Part shown: one piece after another, positions 55,791-64,000 of the stretch
Layout: the number at the start of each line of letters is the position of its first letter
Numbering within the stretch: position 1 is the first letter of the stretch
NCBI GenBank assembly: GCA_964246985.1
Contig: CAXTSE010000011.1
Span: 1 to 64,000 of the forward strand
DNA: 64,000 nt
Direction: 5' to 3'
Origin: CAXTSE01 sp964246985
GTDB lineage: Bacteria; Actinomycetota; Actinomycetes; Actinomycetales; Microbacteriaceae
Notes under the pieces: generated by a model
Databases searched by the model: none
The model's input: the letters and a program-made list of their open reading frames with translations, nothing else
Told to the model about the DNA's origin: nothing
Translations under genes and position numbers: made by a program

Positions 55791-57395
55791 ATGCGCCGTT
55801 TCCCCGCCGCGCTCGCGGCCGCCCTGACCGTGGTCGCCCTCGCCGCGTGCTCCGCGGCGCCTCCCGAGTTCGACCCCGCGACCGGCGACGGGTACGAGGA
55901 GCTGGTGGCCGGGTTCGCGGAGCTGTCTCCCGAGCAGCAGCTCGACGAGCTCGCCGCCCACGACGCGGTGGTCGAGCGCGAGCAGTGGACCGGGGAGCTC
56001 GAGGATGAGCTCGGCGGGCCGGAGGCGACCGACGAGGTGTTCGCGGGTCTCGTGGCGCAGCTGCAGGACTCGGTGGGAGTCGCGCAGGCCGACGACACCC
56101 CGTACACGCTGGCGTCGTACACGACCAGCAACGTGGGCGAGGCGAGCGGTGCCGGGATGTTCGCGGGAATGCTGTTCAGCTCGCTGATGAGCGAGGCGGG
56201 CATCGCCGCGACGCAGTACGGCGCCACCGGCGACGTGGTCAAGGACTTCGGCGAGCACGGCAACCTGACCGTCTCGGCGGGCGAGGACGGCGTGGTGACG
56301 ACCGGATACGAGGTCAGCACCACCTACAAGGGCGTGAAGATGACGATCGTCGTCGGCAACTCGATGAACCCGTGCCCCGACGAGAACGGGGTCGTCGACG
56401 CCTCGGGGAAGTACCAGATCAACGTGGAGGGGCCGAACGGCGCCGGGTCGTCGACGCAGATCGACCTCGAGATGACGATCCAGGTCGACGACGACGCCAA
56501 GATCGCGTCGTCGGACTACACCTACGAGGCCACCTACATGAAACGACCGCAGGCCGCCGACGCCGCGATCTTCGATCTCACGACGGAGTCGCTCTCCTTC
56601 CGCGCAGGAAGCAAGGGTGGCTGGGAGAGGACCGACCTCAGCATCGCGGGTTTCTGGAGCAAGACCTTCGAGACGGAGGCGGCGTTCATGAGCGCGTTGC
56701 AGGCCGCTTGGGTCGCGTCGAGCCTCGAGAAGGCGGCCGCGAGGGGGTGGCAGGACGGCCGGTGCATCTCGCTCACTGCGTCGTACTCGGCCGGACCGAC
56801 CGGCCTGAAGCCGAACTCCGAGGTGACGATCACGGCCAAGCCGGTCGCTAAGAAGGACGGCAAGCCCGCCGGAGGCACGGTCACCGCGGAGCTGACCGGC
56901 GGCGCCGAGTCGGTCACCCCGAGCGGCACGAAGGTGAAGGCCGACGCGAAGTTCACCTACACCGCGCCCGACAAGAAGGACCAGACCGGCACCGTGCACT
57001 TCGAGTCGCGCTCGAAGCGCGGCGTGGGCAAGCTCGACGCCACTCTCGACACGAAGGACCTCAGGGCGTACTCGGCGGTCGGAGGCGGCGGGGACTTCCA
57101 GGGGTCGGGCATCGTCTGCGACATCACGAAGCCGTTCACGATCTCCGGCAGCGGTGTGACCATGCAGTTCACCCCGACGGGTGTGGCCGGGGGCACCTAC
57201 AGCTACTCCGGATCGATCTCGGGCTTCGCGGTCTCCGGCGGCGAGTCGTACGAGGTCACGTCGGTCGACGGCGTGGCGACATCGATCCGAGGGTACGGCG
57301 TCGGCAGCGTCGAGACTCCGATCGGCACCCAGTCCGGATACGGCGAGGAGAACTACACCCTCACCCCGCTGGAGGGCACCCCGGAGGGCTGCTAG
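55791..57395 (+). CDS. Exported lipoprotein of unknown function
   Basis: A 534-residue lipoprotein with signal peptide ending VVALAAC (C20 lipidated). The mature part starts with a helical segment (EELVAGFAELSPEQQLDELA), then beta-rich repeats with many Gly/Thr/Ser residues; the region PNSEVTITAKPVAKKDGKPA is immunoglobulin-like. Three further cysteines are visible (MNPCPDENG, DGRCISL, SGIVCDIT) plus the terminal residue C534. I do not recognise the family. Being divergent from the two-component operon, with a palindrome between, it is a candidate target or sensed component of that system. Confidence 0.75.
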   Translation: MRRFPAALAAALTVVALAACSAAPPEFDPATGDGYEELVAGFAELSPEQQLDELAAHDAVVEREQWTGELEDELGGPEATDEVFAGLVAQLQDSVGVAQADDTPYTLASYTTSNVGEASGAGMFAGMLFSSLMSEAGIAATQYGATGDVVKDFGEHGNLTVSAGEDGVVTTGYEVSTTYKGVKMTIVVGNSMNPCPDENGVVDASGKYQINVEGPNGAGSSTQIDLEMTIQVDDDAKIASSDYTYEATYMKRPQAADAAIFDLTTESLSFRAGSKGGWERTDLSIAGFWSKTFETEAAFMSALQAAWVASSLEKAAARGWQDGRCISLTASYSAGPTGLKPNSEVTITAKPVAKKDGKPAGGTVTAELTGGAESVTPSGTKVKADAKFTYTAPDKKDQTGTVHFESRSKRGVGKLDATLDTKDLRAYSAVGGGGDFQGSGIVCDITKPFTISGSGVTMQFTPTGVAGGTYSYSGSISGFAVSGGESYEVTSVDGVATSIRGYGVGSVETPIGTQSGYGEENYTLTPLEGTPEGC

Positions 57396-58417
57396 TCCTT
57401 CGGCGCGCTCTCGTCGACGGGGAGGCGCGCGGACGGCTTCCCGCCGTCCATCCGCAGCTTGATGACGCTGGCGATAACGGCGATCGCCATCGAGCCGACG
57501 ATGACGCCGAGCGAGGTGAAGGTGTCGATCTCGGGCGCCCACTCGACATGCCGGCCGCCGTTGATGAAGGGCAGCTCGTTCTCGTGGAGGGCGTGGAAGA
57601 ACAGCTTCACGCCGATGAACGCGAGGATGAACGCGATGCCGTACTTGAGGTACACGAGCTTGTCGACGAGATCTCCGAGCAGGAAGTACAGCTGCCGCAG
57701 ACCCATCAGGGCGAACACGTTGGCGGTGAACACGAGGAAGGGCTCGGTCGTGATGCCGAAGATCGCCGGGATCGAGTCGAGGGCGAAGACCAGGTCGGTG
57801 GTGCCGAGGGCGATGAAGACGATCAGCACAGGGGTGAACACGCGGCGGCCGTCGACGACGGTGCGCAGGTGCGCCTTGTCGTAGGTGTCGGTGATCGCGA
57901 TCCGCTTGCGCAGGAACCCGATCAGCTTGTTCTCGTTCTCGGCCTCGTCGTCGTGGTTGGTGAAGGCCTGGTTGGCCGCCGTGTAGAGGAGGAACAGCCC
58001 GAAGATGTAGAACACCCAGCTGAAGTTCTCGATGATCGCCGAGCCGAGCACGATGAAGATGCCACGGAACAGCAGGGCGAGGAGGATGCCCACCATCAGG
58101 ATCTCCTGCTGGAACTTCCTCGGCACCGAGAACCTGGCCATGATGATGATGAAGACGAACAGGTTGTCGATCGACAGGCTGTACTCGGTCAGCCAGCCCG
58201 CGACGAACTGACCCGCGTGCTCGACGTCCCCGAGCACCAGCAGCAGCCCCGCGAAGATCAGCGCGAGGACGACGTAGAACCCGATCCACAGCGCCGATTC
58301 GCGGGTGGACGGGATGTGCGGGCGGCGGTATGCCAGGAAGATGTCGGCGGCCAGGATCAGCGCGAGCGCGACATAGGTGCCGATTTCGAACCAGAGGGGG
58401 ATCTCGAGGGAGGACAT
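57392..58417 (-). CDS. TerC family integral membrane protein
   Basis: A 341-residue membrane protein of the TerC/Alx family with about eight to nine segments. Signature parts are ALILAADIFLAYRR, EYSLSIDNLFVFIIIMARF (with the conserved Asp) and TTDLVFALDSIPAIFGITTE (second conserved Asp). Relatives export manganese or assist secreted metalloenzymes, and some are linked to tellurium resistance. It overlaps the lipoprotein stop by four bases on the other strand. A TAGCCT box about 24 bases upstream could be the promoter; there is no room for a yybP-ykoY manganese riboswitch. Confidence 0.92.
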   Translation of the reverse strand: MSSLEIPLWFEIGTYVALALILAADIFLAYRRPHIPSTRESALWIGFYVVLALIFAGLLLVLGDVEHAGQFVAGWLTEYSLSIDNLFVFIIIMARFSVPRKFQQEILMVGILLALLFRGIFIVLGSAIIENFSWVFYIFGLFLLYTAANQAFTNHDDEAENENKLIGFLRKRIAITDTYDKAHLRTVVDGRRVFTPVLIVFIALGTTDLVFALDSIPAIFGITTEPFLVFTANVFALMGLRQLYFLLGDLVDKLVYLKYGIAFILAFIGVKLFFHALHENELPFINGGRHVEWAPEIDTFTSLGVIVGSMAIAVIASVIKLRMDGGKPSARLPVDESAPKD

Positions 58418-58452
58418 GCACGCCTTTCGGGAGACTCCAGGCTAGCTCAGTG

Positions 58453-59343
58453 TCAGCTTCCGAACCCCGCGAGCACGGAGGTCAGGTTGATGACCGCGGG
58501 CCCGAGCACGACCACGAAGAGCACCGGAAGAATGCAGACCATGAGCGGGAACAGCACCTTGACGGGGATCCTCATCGCCTTCTCCTCGGCGCGCTGACGG
58601 CGCTTCATGCGCAACTCGGCCCCCTGCGACCGCACGACACCGCCGACCGAGACACCGTACTGGTCGGCCTGCATGACGGCACGCGCGAAGCGGCGCAGAT
58701 CGACGACGGACGTGCGGTCCGACAGCGCGGTGTAGGCCTCCTTGCGACTGAATCCGACGCGCATGTCCTGCACGGTGCGGGTGAGCTCCTGCGCCAGCGG
58801 GCCCTTGCCGTACTGTCCGGCGCGCGCCATCGCGGTCTCGAGGCTGAGCCCCGCCTCGATCGAGATGATGATCTGGTCGAGCGCATCGGGGAGGTCGTGC
58901 TGGATCGCGTCCTGACGCTCGCGGGCGCGTCCGGCGACCACCGCATCCGGGGCGAGGAACGCGACGACGATCACGATCGCACCGAACAGGAGGCGCGCGG
59001 GCTGGGGCGCCGGGATGACGACGAGCGCGGCGAACAGCACGGCGACGCCCGTGCCGACCACCTTGATGCGCGCCATGCGGGCCAGCGGCCAGCTCATCGT
59101 GAGGCCCGCGAGAGCGAGCTGCCGCTCGAGCCGGGGCCGGGTGGGCAGCAGCCGCACGAACGGGTCGCGCGCGTTCTCGGCGGCGACGGCTGCGGCCTGC
59201 GTGAGCGCGCTGGTCGGCAGAGCCGTCACCGGGGCGTCGAAACGCCGGCTCCGGGCGCGGACGGGCACGAGCCCGTACACGAGCAGCGGCAGGGCGACGA
59301 TCAGCAGGGCCGAGGCCACCAGGGCGAGCATCAGGGGCGACAT
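58453..59343 (-). CDS. tadC: Tad pilus assembly protein TadC (type II secretion F family)
   Basis: A 296-residue inner-membrane platform protein of the Tad/Flp pilus. An N-terminal membrane segment, a central pair (VVGTGVAVLFAALVVIPAPQ and LLFGAIVIVVAFLAPDAVV), the T2SSF domain (QHDLPDALDQIIISIEAGLS), and a C-terminal span (LFPLMVCILPVLFVVVLGPA) are visible. It interacts with TadB and the TadA ATPase. Last gene of the leftward cluster; ten bases after tadB. Confidence 0.92.
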   Translation of the reverse strand: MSPLMLALVASALLIVALPLLVYGLVPVRARSRRFDAPVTALPTSALTQAAAVAAENARDPFVRLLPTRPRLERQLALAGLTMSWPLARMARIKVVGTGVAVLFAALVVIPAPQPARLLFGAIVIVVAFLAPDAVVAGRARERQDAIQHDLPDALDQIIISIEAGLSLETAMARAGQYGKGPLAQELTRTVQDMRVGFSRKEAYTALSDRTSVVDLRRFARAVMQADQYGVSVGGVVRSQGAELRMKRRQRAEEKAMRIPVKVLFPLMVCILPVLFVVVLGPAVINLTSVLAGFGS

Positions 59344-59353
59344 CGCATGCCTC

Positions 59354-60268
59354 CTAGAACCGGATCCGCACGACGGCGCGCAGCCAGAGGGTGCCGATCG
59401 CGAACAGCACGAGGGATGCCGCGATCATCGCCCAGCCGAGCGGGGACGTGATGAAGACCGACAGGTAGGCGGGCGAGAGCACCATCAGCACCGCTGCGAC
59501 GCCGATCGGCAGGATGATCAGCACGTTGGCCGACATGCGGCCCTCCGCGCTGAGAGTCGCGACCTGGCGACGGATCTGGTTGCGCTCGCGGATGGTCTCG
59601 CCGACGTGGTCGAGCACCTCGCTCAGGTTGCCGCCGACCTCGCGGTGGATGGCGACGGCCTGGGCCGTCCACGCGAGGTCGTCGCTGTGCATGCGGGTGG
59701 CGCACTCCTCGAGGGCGGTGCCGAGGTCGAACCCGATGCGGTGCTTGTTGAGCACTCGGGAGAACTCCTCGGCCGTCGGCGACTCGCTCTCGAGGGCGAC
59801 GGTGTCGAACGCGGCGCTGAGGCTGTGGCCCGCGCGCAGGCCGCTCGCCACCAGCTGCAGGGTGTCGTCGAGCTGCTCCGCGAAGGCGGCGCGGCGCGTG
59901 CCGAGCCGATGGGAGATGATCGCGCGGACCCCGAGCACCACCAGCGCCACGAGCACGAGCGGCAGCAGCCAGACGACGGCCGTGCCGCGCGCCAGGGCGA
60001 CCGCCGAGCCGCCGATGACGACGGCGCCGAGCACCAGGGTGACCACGACGACGAGACTCGCAGCGCTGGTGCGGATCCCCGCCAGCTCGAGGGTCTCGCC
60101 GAGTCGGGTGTACCAGCCCCGCGACCGCAGCGTGCGGTCCGCGAACCCGAGGGCGCGCATCCGGATGCCGACACTGGGCGCGTCGGACGGCGCCGACACC
60201 AGCAGCACGAAGGCTCCGAGGGTGAGAGCGACACCGCACAGCACGAGGCCCACGATGAGCTCGAGCAT
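59354..60268 (-). CDS. tadB: Tad pilus assembly protein TadB (type II secretion F family)
   Basis: A 304-residue platform protein, paralogue of TadC. Membrane segments lie at residues 2-24, about 75-115 and near the C-terminus; the T2SSF domain starts at AFAEQLDDTLQLVASGLRAG and contains REVGGNLSEVLDHVGETIRE. The ATG overlaps the tadA stop by one base (TGATG), so synthesis is coupled. The frame extends upstream over tadA as a shadow. Confidence 0.92.
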   Translation of the reverse strand: MLELIVGLVLCGVALTLGAFVLLVSAPSDAPSVGIRMRALGFADRTLRSRGWYTRLGETLELAGIRTSAASLVVVVTLVLGAVVIGGSAVALARGTAVVWLLPLVLVALVVLGVRAIISHRLGTRRAAFAEQLDDTLQLVASGLRAGHSLSAAFDTVALESESPTAEEFSRVLNKHRIGFDLGTALEECATRMHSDDLAWTAQAVAIHREVGGNLSEVLDHVGETIRERNQIRRQVATLSAEGRMSANVLIILPIGVAAVLMVLSPAYLSVFITSPLGWAMIAASLVLFAIGTLWLRAVVRIRF

Positions 60269-61788
60269 CACGCACCGTCCGTTCGGAAGATGTCGGGGTC
60301 GATCGCGATGCCGAGGTCGGCGAAGCGGTCGGTGAAGCGCGGGCGGATGCCGGTCGGCTTCGCCGATCCGAGGAAGCGGCCGAACCCATCGACGCCCTGC
60401 GAGTAGTCGAAGGCGAACGCATCCTGCAGCGTGACCTTCTCGCCCTCCATGCCGAGCACCTCGGTGAGATGCGTGACACGGCGCGTGCCGTCCCGCAGTC
60501 GCGACACGTGGATGATCAGGTCGACCGCCGACGCCACCTGCTCCCGCACGGCCCGCAGCGGCAGGTCCATGCCCGCCATGAGCGACAGGGTCTCGAGCCG
60601 CGAGATCGCGTCGCGGGGCGAGTTGGCGTGCACCGTGCTGAGCGAGCCGTCGTGGCCGGTGTTCATCGCCTGCAGCATGTCGAGAGCCTCGCCGCCGCGG
60701 CATTCGCCGACCACGATGCGGTCGGGGCGCATGCGCAGCGAGTTGCGCACCAGGTCGCGGATGGTGACCTCTCCCCTGCCCTCGATGTTCTGCGGCCGGC
60801 TCTCGAGGCGCACGACGTGCTCCTGCTGCAGCTGCAGCTCGACCGAGTCCTCGATGGTCACGACGCGGTCGTCGGCCGGGATGTACGACGACAGGACGTT
60901 GAGCATCGTCGTCTTGCCCGTGCCCGTGCCGCCCGAGACGATGATGTTGAGCCGCGCCTGCACGCAGGCGTACAGCAGCTCGCCCATCTTCTCGGTGATC
61001 GTCCCGAGCTCGACGAGGTCGCGCGTCTGGAACGGGTCGCTGGCGAACTTGCGGATCGTGAGAGCCGATCCGCCCACGGCCAGTGGGGGGATGATCGCGT
61101 TCACACGCGAGCCGTCGGGGAGCCGCGCATCGACGAGGGGAGAGGATTCGTCGATGCGCCGCCCGACCCGGGAGACGATGCGCTCGATCACTCGACGCAG
61201 TCGCTCCTCGCTTCGGAACGAGCTTCCGGTGCGCAGCAGGCGCCCCTTCCGCTCGACATAGATGTGATCAGGGCCGTTGACCATGACCTCGGTGACGGTG
61301 GGGTCGTCGAGCAGGCGCTGCAGCGGGCCCAGCCCGAGCGCGTCGTCGGCGACATCGTCGATCAGCACGAGACGCTGCTCGGCCGAGAGCATGCCCGCCT
61401 TCTCGGCGATGATCGAGGCGAGCTCCTGGCGCGCCATCGCGAGCAGCTGCGCCTCGCTCAGGGTGGCGTCGTTGAGCCGCTGGCCCATCCGCTCGTAGAG
61501 GGCGTCGGTCGCGACGGCCCGCAGGCCCTCGAGCTCGGCCGGCAGGGCGGCCTGGTCGGCCGCGTCGTCGTCGAAGGTGTCGTCGGCGGTCGACTCCGAC
61601 TTGCCGCGGCCCGGGCCGTCGGAGGCGCGGCCGAGCGCGCTGTCGGACGCGCGCGACGGGAATTCGACGACGGTCGCCGTGTCGGCATGCATCGCCTCCC
61701 CGCTGAGCACCGTGTCACTGGGCTTCAGGTAGGGCGGCGGCAGGATGCGCCGGTTGCGCACGGCATCCAGGCGGTCGGACAGGCTCAC
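60268..61788 (-). CDS. tadA: Tad pilus ATPase TadA/CpaF
   Basis: A 506-residue secretion ATPase that powers pilus extension and possibly retraction. Walker A is SGGTGTGKTTMLNVLSS, the Asp box/Walker B region RPDRIVVGECRGGEALDMLQ, and the His box SLSTVHANSP. The N-terminal about 100 residues are a poorly conserved acidic region (ADDTFDDDAADQ). The ATG overlaps the cpaE stop by four bases. Confidence 0.95.
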   Translation of the reverse strand: MSLSDRLDAVRNRRILPPPYLKPSDTVLSGEAMHADTATVVEFPSRASDSALGRASDGPGRGKSESTADDTFDDDAADQAALPAELEGLRAVATDALYERMGQRLNDATLSEAQLLAMARQELASIIAEKAGMLSAEQRLVLIDDVADDALGLGPLQRLLDDPTVTEVMVNGPDHIYVERKGRLLRTGSSFRSEERLRRVIERIVSRVGRRIDESSPLVDARLPDGSRVNAIIPPLAVGGSALTIRKFASDPFQTRDLVELGTITEKMGELLYACVQARLNIIVSGGTGTGKTTMLNVLSSYIPADDRVVTIEDSVELQLQQEHVVRLESRPQNIEGRGEVTIRDLVRNSLRMRPDRIVVGECRGGEALDMLQAMNTGHDGSLSTVHANSPRDAISRLETLSLMAGMDLPLRAVREQVASAVDLIIHVSRLRDGTRRVTHLTEVLGMEGEKVTLQDAFAFDYSQGVDGFGRFLGSAKPTGIRPRFTDRFADLGIAIDPDIFRTDGA

Positions 61789-62960
61789 GGGACCAGCTCC
61801 TTCCGGCGGTCGGCGCGCGCATCGCGGCCGGCCGCATCCGACTCGATCCGCTGCACGAGGCGCAGCAGGGCCCGCGACGCGGGGTCGCGTGGCGCGTCCT
61901 CGACGACCGCGATCCCGCGGTTGACGCTGAGGGACACAGCGCGGCGGCTCGGGATCACGATGTCGACGGGAGCGCCGATCACGCGCTCGGCGTCGGCCAC
62001 GGTCATCCCGCCGCTCGGCGCGATCTGGTTGACGACGAGGTGACGGGCCTGCGGGGCGATGTCGAGCTCGCGCAGCACGTCGTACGACGTGCGGACCCCT
62101 CGGGCGCTCGGCAGGTCGAGACCCGCGACCATCACCAGCACGCTCGACTGCTCGACGGCCGCCAGGACGGCGTCGCCGAGGCCGGGGCCGGTGTCGACGA
62201 CGACGTGGTCGAAGTCGGCGGCGAGCTGCCGCAGCATGTGCGAGACGCGTGCGGCGTCGAGGTGGTCGGCCGCCGCGGGCGAGGACGGGGCGGCGAGCAC
62301 CGCGATCCCGCTCGGGTGCTCGGTCAGGAAGGTGCCGAGGACGAACGGATCGCGCGCCGCCGCCTTGCCGAGCGCATCCGCGACCGAGTGCCGGTGCTCG
62401 ACGCTCAGGACGGTGGCGATGTCGCCGAACTGCAGGTCGAGGTCGACGAGGGCGACGCGGCCCGGTGCCGACCGGGCGAGTCCGACGGCGAGGTTGCTCG
62501 CGACGGTGGTCTTGCCGACCCCGCCCTTGGGCGAGGTCACGGCGACCACCGCACCGGGGATGCCGCGCGCGGCCTGTCGCCGCTGGGTGGTCACGCCGTT
62601 GAGGTGGAGGACGCGCTCGCGCGAGCGGTCGACGAGCGCGTCGACCTGCTCGAGATCCGCCTCGGGGCTGAGGAAGTCGGTCACGCCCGACGCCTCTGCC
62701 TGGATGCGGAGGGTCACGTCGTCGGTCACCAGCGCGATGACGTCGGCGAGGTCGCGCAGCGAGCGGGACAGCCAGAGCGCGAGCACGGGCGGCATCTGAT
62801 CGCCGAGCACCACGAGCTCGGGGCGACGCTCGAGCCAGATCATGCGGCTCACCAGCACCTCCGAGCTCGCCGGCGCGATGGTGACGACCTCGTTCCCGAG
62901 CAGCTTGCGCGCCTGGGTCTCGAGGGTGGATCCGGCGCCGATCAGGACGACGCGGCTCAC
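61785..62960 (-). CDS. cpaE: Tad pilus protein CpaE/TadZ (ParA-like ATPase)
   Basis: A 391-residue protein that positions the Tad machine at its cell site. Residues 1-120 look like an atypical receiver domain without a clear phosphoacceptor. The ParA-type domain follows with the deviant Walker A VTSPKGGVGKTTVASNLA and the LVDLDLQFGD motif. ATG at 62960 overlaps the cpaB stop by four bases. Confidence 0.92.
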   Translation of the reverse strand: MSRVVLIGAGSTLETQARKLLGNEVVTIAPASSEVLVSRMIWLERRPELVVLGDQMPPVLALWLSRSLRDLADVIALVTDDVTLRIQAEASGVTDFLSPEADLEQVDALVDRSRERVLHLNGVTTQRRQAARGIPGAVVAVTSPKGGVGKTTVASNLAVGLARSAPGRVALVDLDLQFGDIATVLSVEHRHSVADALGKAAARDPFVLGTFLTEHPSGIAVLAAPSSPAAADHLDAARVSHMLRQLAADFDHVVVDTGPGLGDAVLAAVEQSSVLVMVAGLDLPSARGVRTSYDVLRELDIAPQARHLVVNQIAPSGGMTVADAERVIGAPVDIVIPSRRAVSLSVNRGIAVVEDAPRDPASRALLRLVQRIESDAAGRDARADRRKELVP

Positions 62961-63685
62961 GGCGCGACCCCGACCGAGCCGGCAGCGGGCGCGGAGGCCG
63001 CGGCGGTCGACGCTCCCGGCGCAGTGTCGTCGTTCTGGGACGACATCCAGATGTGCCCGAACTCCGCCGCGTGTACGACGGCGGTGGCCTGCTCGGCGGT
63101 CAGCGCGAGCGAGACGAGCACCAGTCCCTGGGTCACGGCCTCGTCGCTCGATGCGACGCCCGACGTGACCGAGGTGACGAGCACCTGGTCGAGCAGCAGC
63201 TGCGTGGTCGACCCGGCCCCGGACGTCGGGTCGAAGCTCACGAAGACGCCCACCCTGTCGCCGGGGCCGACGGCCCCGCCGGCGATGCGCTGCAGGTCGA
63301 CGGCGACGGCGATCTCCTGCATGCCCTCGGGCAGCGAGACCCGAGCCCCGCTTGAGGCGAGCTCGGACGGGCTCTGGAACCTGTCGGCGAGCACCTGCTC
63401 CCCCTGCACGAGGTCCACGGCGGCGACGAGGCCGGCGAGATCGCCCTGGTCGTCGACGGCGCCCTGGGGCACGTAGGCGGCGGGGACCTTCTCGACTCTG
63501 ACCGAGCCGCCCAGATGGTCGCCCGACGTGCCGGCCGGGATGTCGGCGGTCACGACGAGCACCGGCACGAGCTGCTCTCCAGCGGCGGCGCGATCGTCGG
63601 CGGAGCGCACCGCCATGACGAGCACGCCGGCGCCGACGACGGCGAGGACCGCCGCGACGACGACTGCGATGATGCGGGTTCTCAT
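62957..63685 (-). CDS. cpaB: Flp pilus assembly protein CpaB/RcpC (SAF domain)
   Basis: A 242-residue protein anchored by one N-terminal membrane segment (IIAVVVAAVLAVVGAGVLVM). The SAF domain starts at VLVVTADIPAGTSGDHL and continues to GMQEIAVAVDLQRIAGGAVG, a fold thought to touch peptidoglycan or pilin. The last 25 residues are Ala/Gly/Ser/Pro-rich. AGGGAGAG lies just before the ATG. It is the first complete gene of the Tad cluster here. Confidence 0.9.
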   Translation of the reverse strand: MRTRIIAVVVAAVLAVVGAGVLVMAVRSADDRAAAGEQLVPVLVVTADIPAGTSGDHLGGSVRVEKVPAAYVPQGAVDDQGDLAGLVAAVDLVQGEQVLADRFQSPSELASSGARVSLPEGMQEIAVAVDLQRIAGGAVGPGDRVGVFVSFDPTSGAGSTTQLLLDQVLVTSVTSGVASSDEAVTQGLVLVSLALTAEQATAVVHAAEFGHIWMSSQNDDTAPGASTAAASAPAAGSVGVAP

Positions 63686-63730
63686 GTCATCTCTCCCTGA
63701 TGATGTCGGTGATGCGTCGCGGCGGAGCCG

Positions 63731-64000
63731 CTAGTCGATGAGGTGCACGCCGAGCAGCAGCTGCTGCGCCTCGGCGGGGGTCAGGAACCCCTGGAGCACG
63801 CCTTGCACTCCCTGGCAGGTGGGTACTTCGAGCCCCGGAATGCCGAGGAGGTCAGGGCAGTGGGGGCCGGTGGTCGGCATCTGCTTCGGGCCGATCGTCG
63901 CGGTGACGATGTTGAGCAGGTTCACGTCGAGGGTCTGGAAGTCGTAGCCCGTCAGCGTGACGAGCGCGTACTTCCTCACCTCGTAGCCCTGATTCAGCAG
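63731..64000 (-). CDS. C-terminal part of an upstream Tad-locus protein, partial
   Basis: The last 89 residues of a gene that enters from the right edge. Visible are KYALVTLTGYDFQTLDVNLL and a C-terminal GFLTPAEAQQLLLGVHLID, with two cysteines in PHCPD and PTCQG that may form a disulfide. It ends 45 bases before cpaB and lies in the same direction. By position it could be a TadE/TadG-like minor pilin, but nothing visible proves it. Confidence 0.6.
   Translation of the reverse strand: MLNQGYEVRKYALVTLTGYDFQTLDVNLLNIVTATIGPKQMPTTGPHCPDLLGIPGLEVPTCQGVQGVLQGFLTPAEAQQLLLGVHLID

Noticed and set aside
55008..58421. Open frame of more than 1100 codons on the minus strand running from the TerC region into the response regulator
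   Set aside because: Only the last 212 codons resemble a protein family. The rest overlaps terC in another frame and is antisense to the lipoprotein gene.
58418..58452. yybP-ykoY manganese riboswitch before terC
   Set aside because: Only 35 bases lie between tadC and terC, too short for the riboswitch, and the conserved core is not seen.

Overview
The window is high-GC actinobacterial chromosome, most likely from the family Microbacteriaceae (Microbacterium-like). Supports are the gene order of the recG/coaD/yceD/rpmF/rnc/mutM/smc/ftsY and thiL/DUF3515/ddl/gpsA/murA/leuDC blocks, the mycobacterial-type F420 enzymes, an actinobacterial LexA box, a Tad pilus locus, and many promoters whose -10 box lies 6-8 bases before the start codon. 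No rRNA, tRNA, CRISPR array, insertion sequence or prophage was seen. No stretch over 300 bases lacks a gene; the longest gap is 36263-36518.

Layout. 1-12.8 kb: end of a disulfide oxidoreductase, gamma-carbonic anhydrase, ftsY, a histidine phosphatase, smc, a double GNAT protein, two small membrane proteins, a LuxR-like regulator with two C-terminal HTH domains, mutM, rnc, rpmF and yceD. 12.8-38.5 kb: accessory genes lying between yceD and coaD, which are usually neighbours. This part holds (i) a leftward operon of nitrilase, dihydropyrimidinase, F420-type LLM oxidoreductase, a complete NMT1-type ABC transporter and a class III aminotransferase, divergent from a MocR regulator; (ii) fbiA and fbiD for coenzyme F420 with a three-gene FecCD-type ABC transporter; (iii) a MoxR/DUF58/transglutaminase operon; (iv) an SOS-box-controlled DUF222-HNH gene; (v) cofE, a second LLM enzyme, a VOC protein, a deazaflavin-dependent nitroreductase and F420-dependent glucose-6-phosphate dehydrogenase. 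38.1-51.8 kb: housekeeping block with coaD, recG, corA, rsmD, thiL, DUF3515, ddl, gpsA, EI24, an acyltransferase, murA, leuD and leuC. 52-58.4 kb: a hypothetical protein, a two-component system with a second kinase-like membrane protein, a divergent lipoprotein and a TerC protein. 58.4-64 kb: Tad pilus genes tadC, tadB, tadA, cpaE, cpaB and a truncated upstream gene.

How the genes fit together. F420 is the main theme: biosynthesis (fbiA, fbiD, cofE), a possible precursor transporter, reduction (fgd) and users (three LLM enzymes counting fgd, one Ddn-type protein). The catabolic operon has the late steps of reductive pyrimidine breakdown but no recognisable dihydropyrimidine dehydrogenase; the LLM enzyme sits where that step is needed. 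This is the best candidate here for an uncharacterised pathway. Regulatory highlights are a Leu-rich leader peptide whose RNA can pair with the leuC ribosome binding site, 23 start sites with a leaderless promoter layout, a LexA box over the DUF222 promoter, and a 19-base dispersed repeat found in a hairpin, inside recG, and at the start of the acyltransferase gene. All functions are read from sequence motifs and context; nothing was computed or searched.
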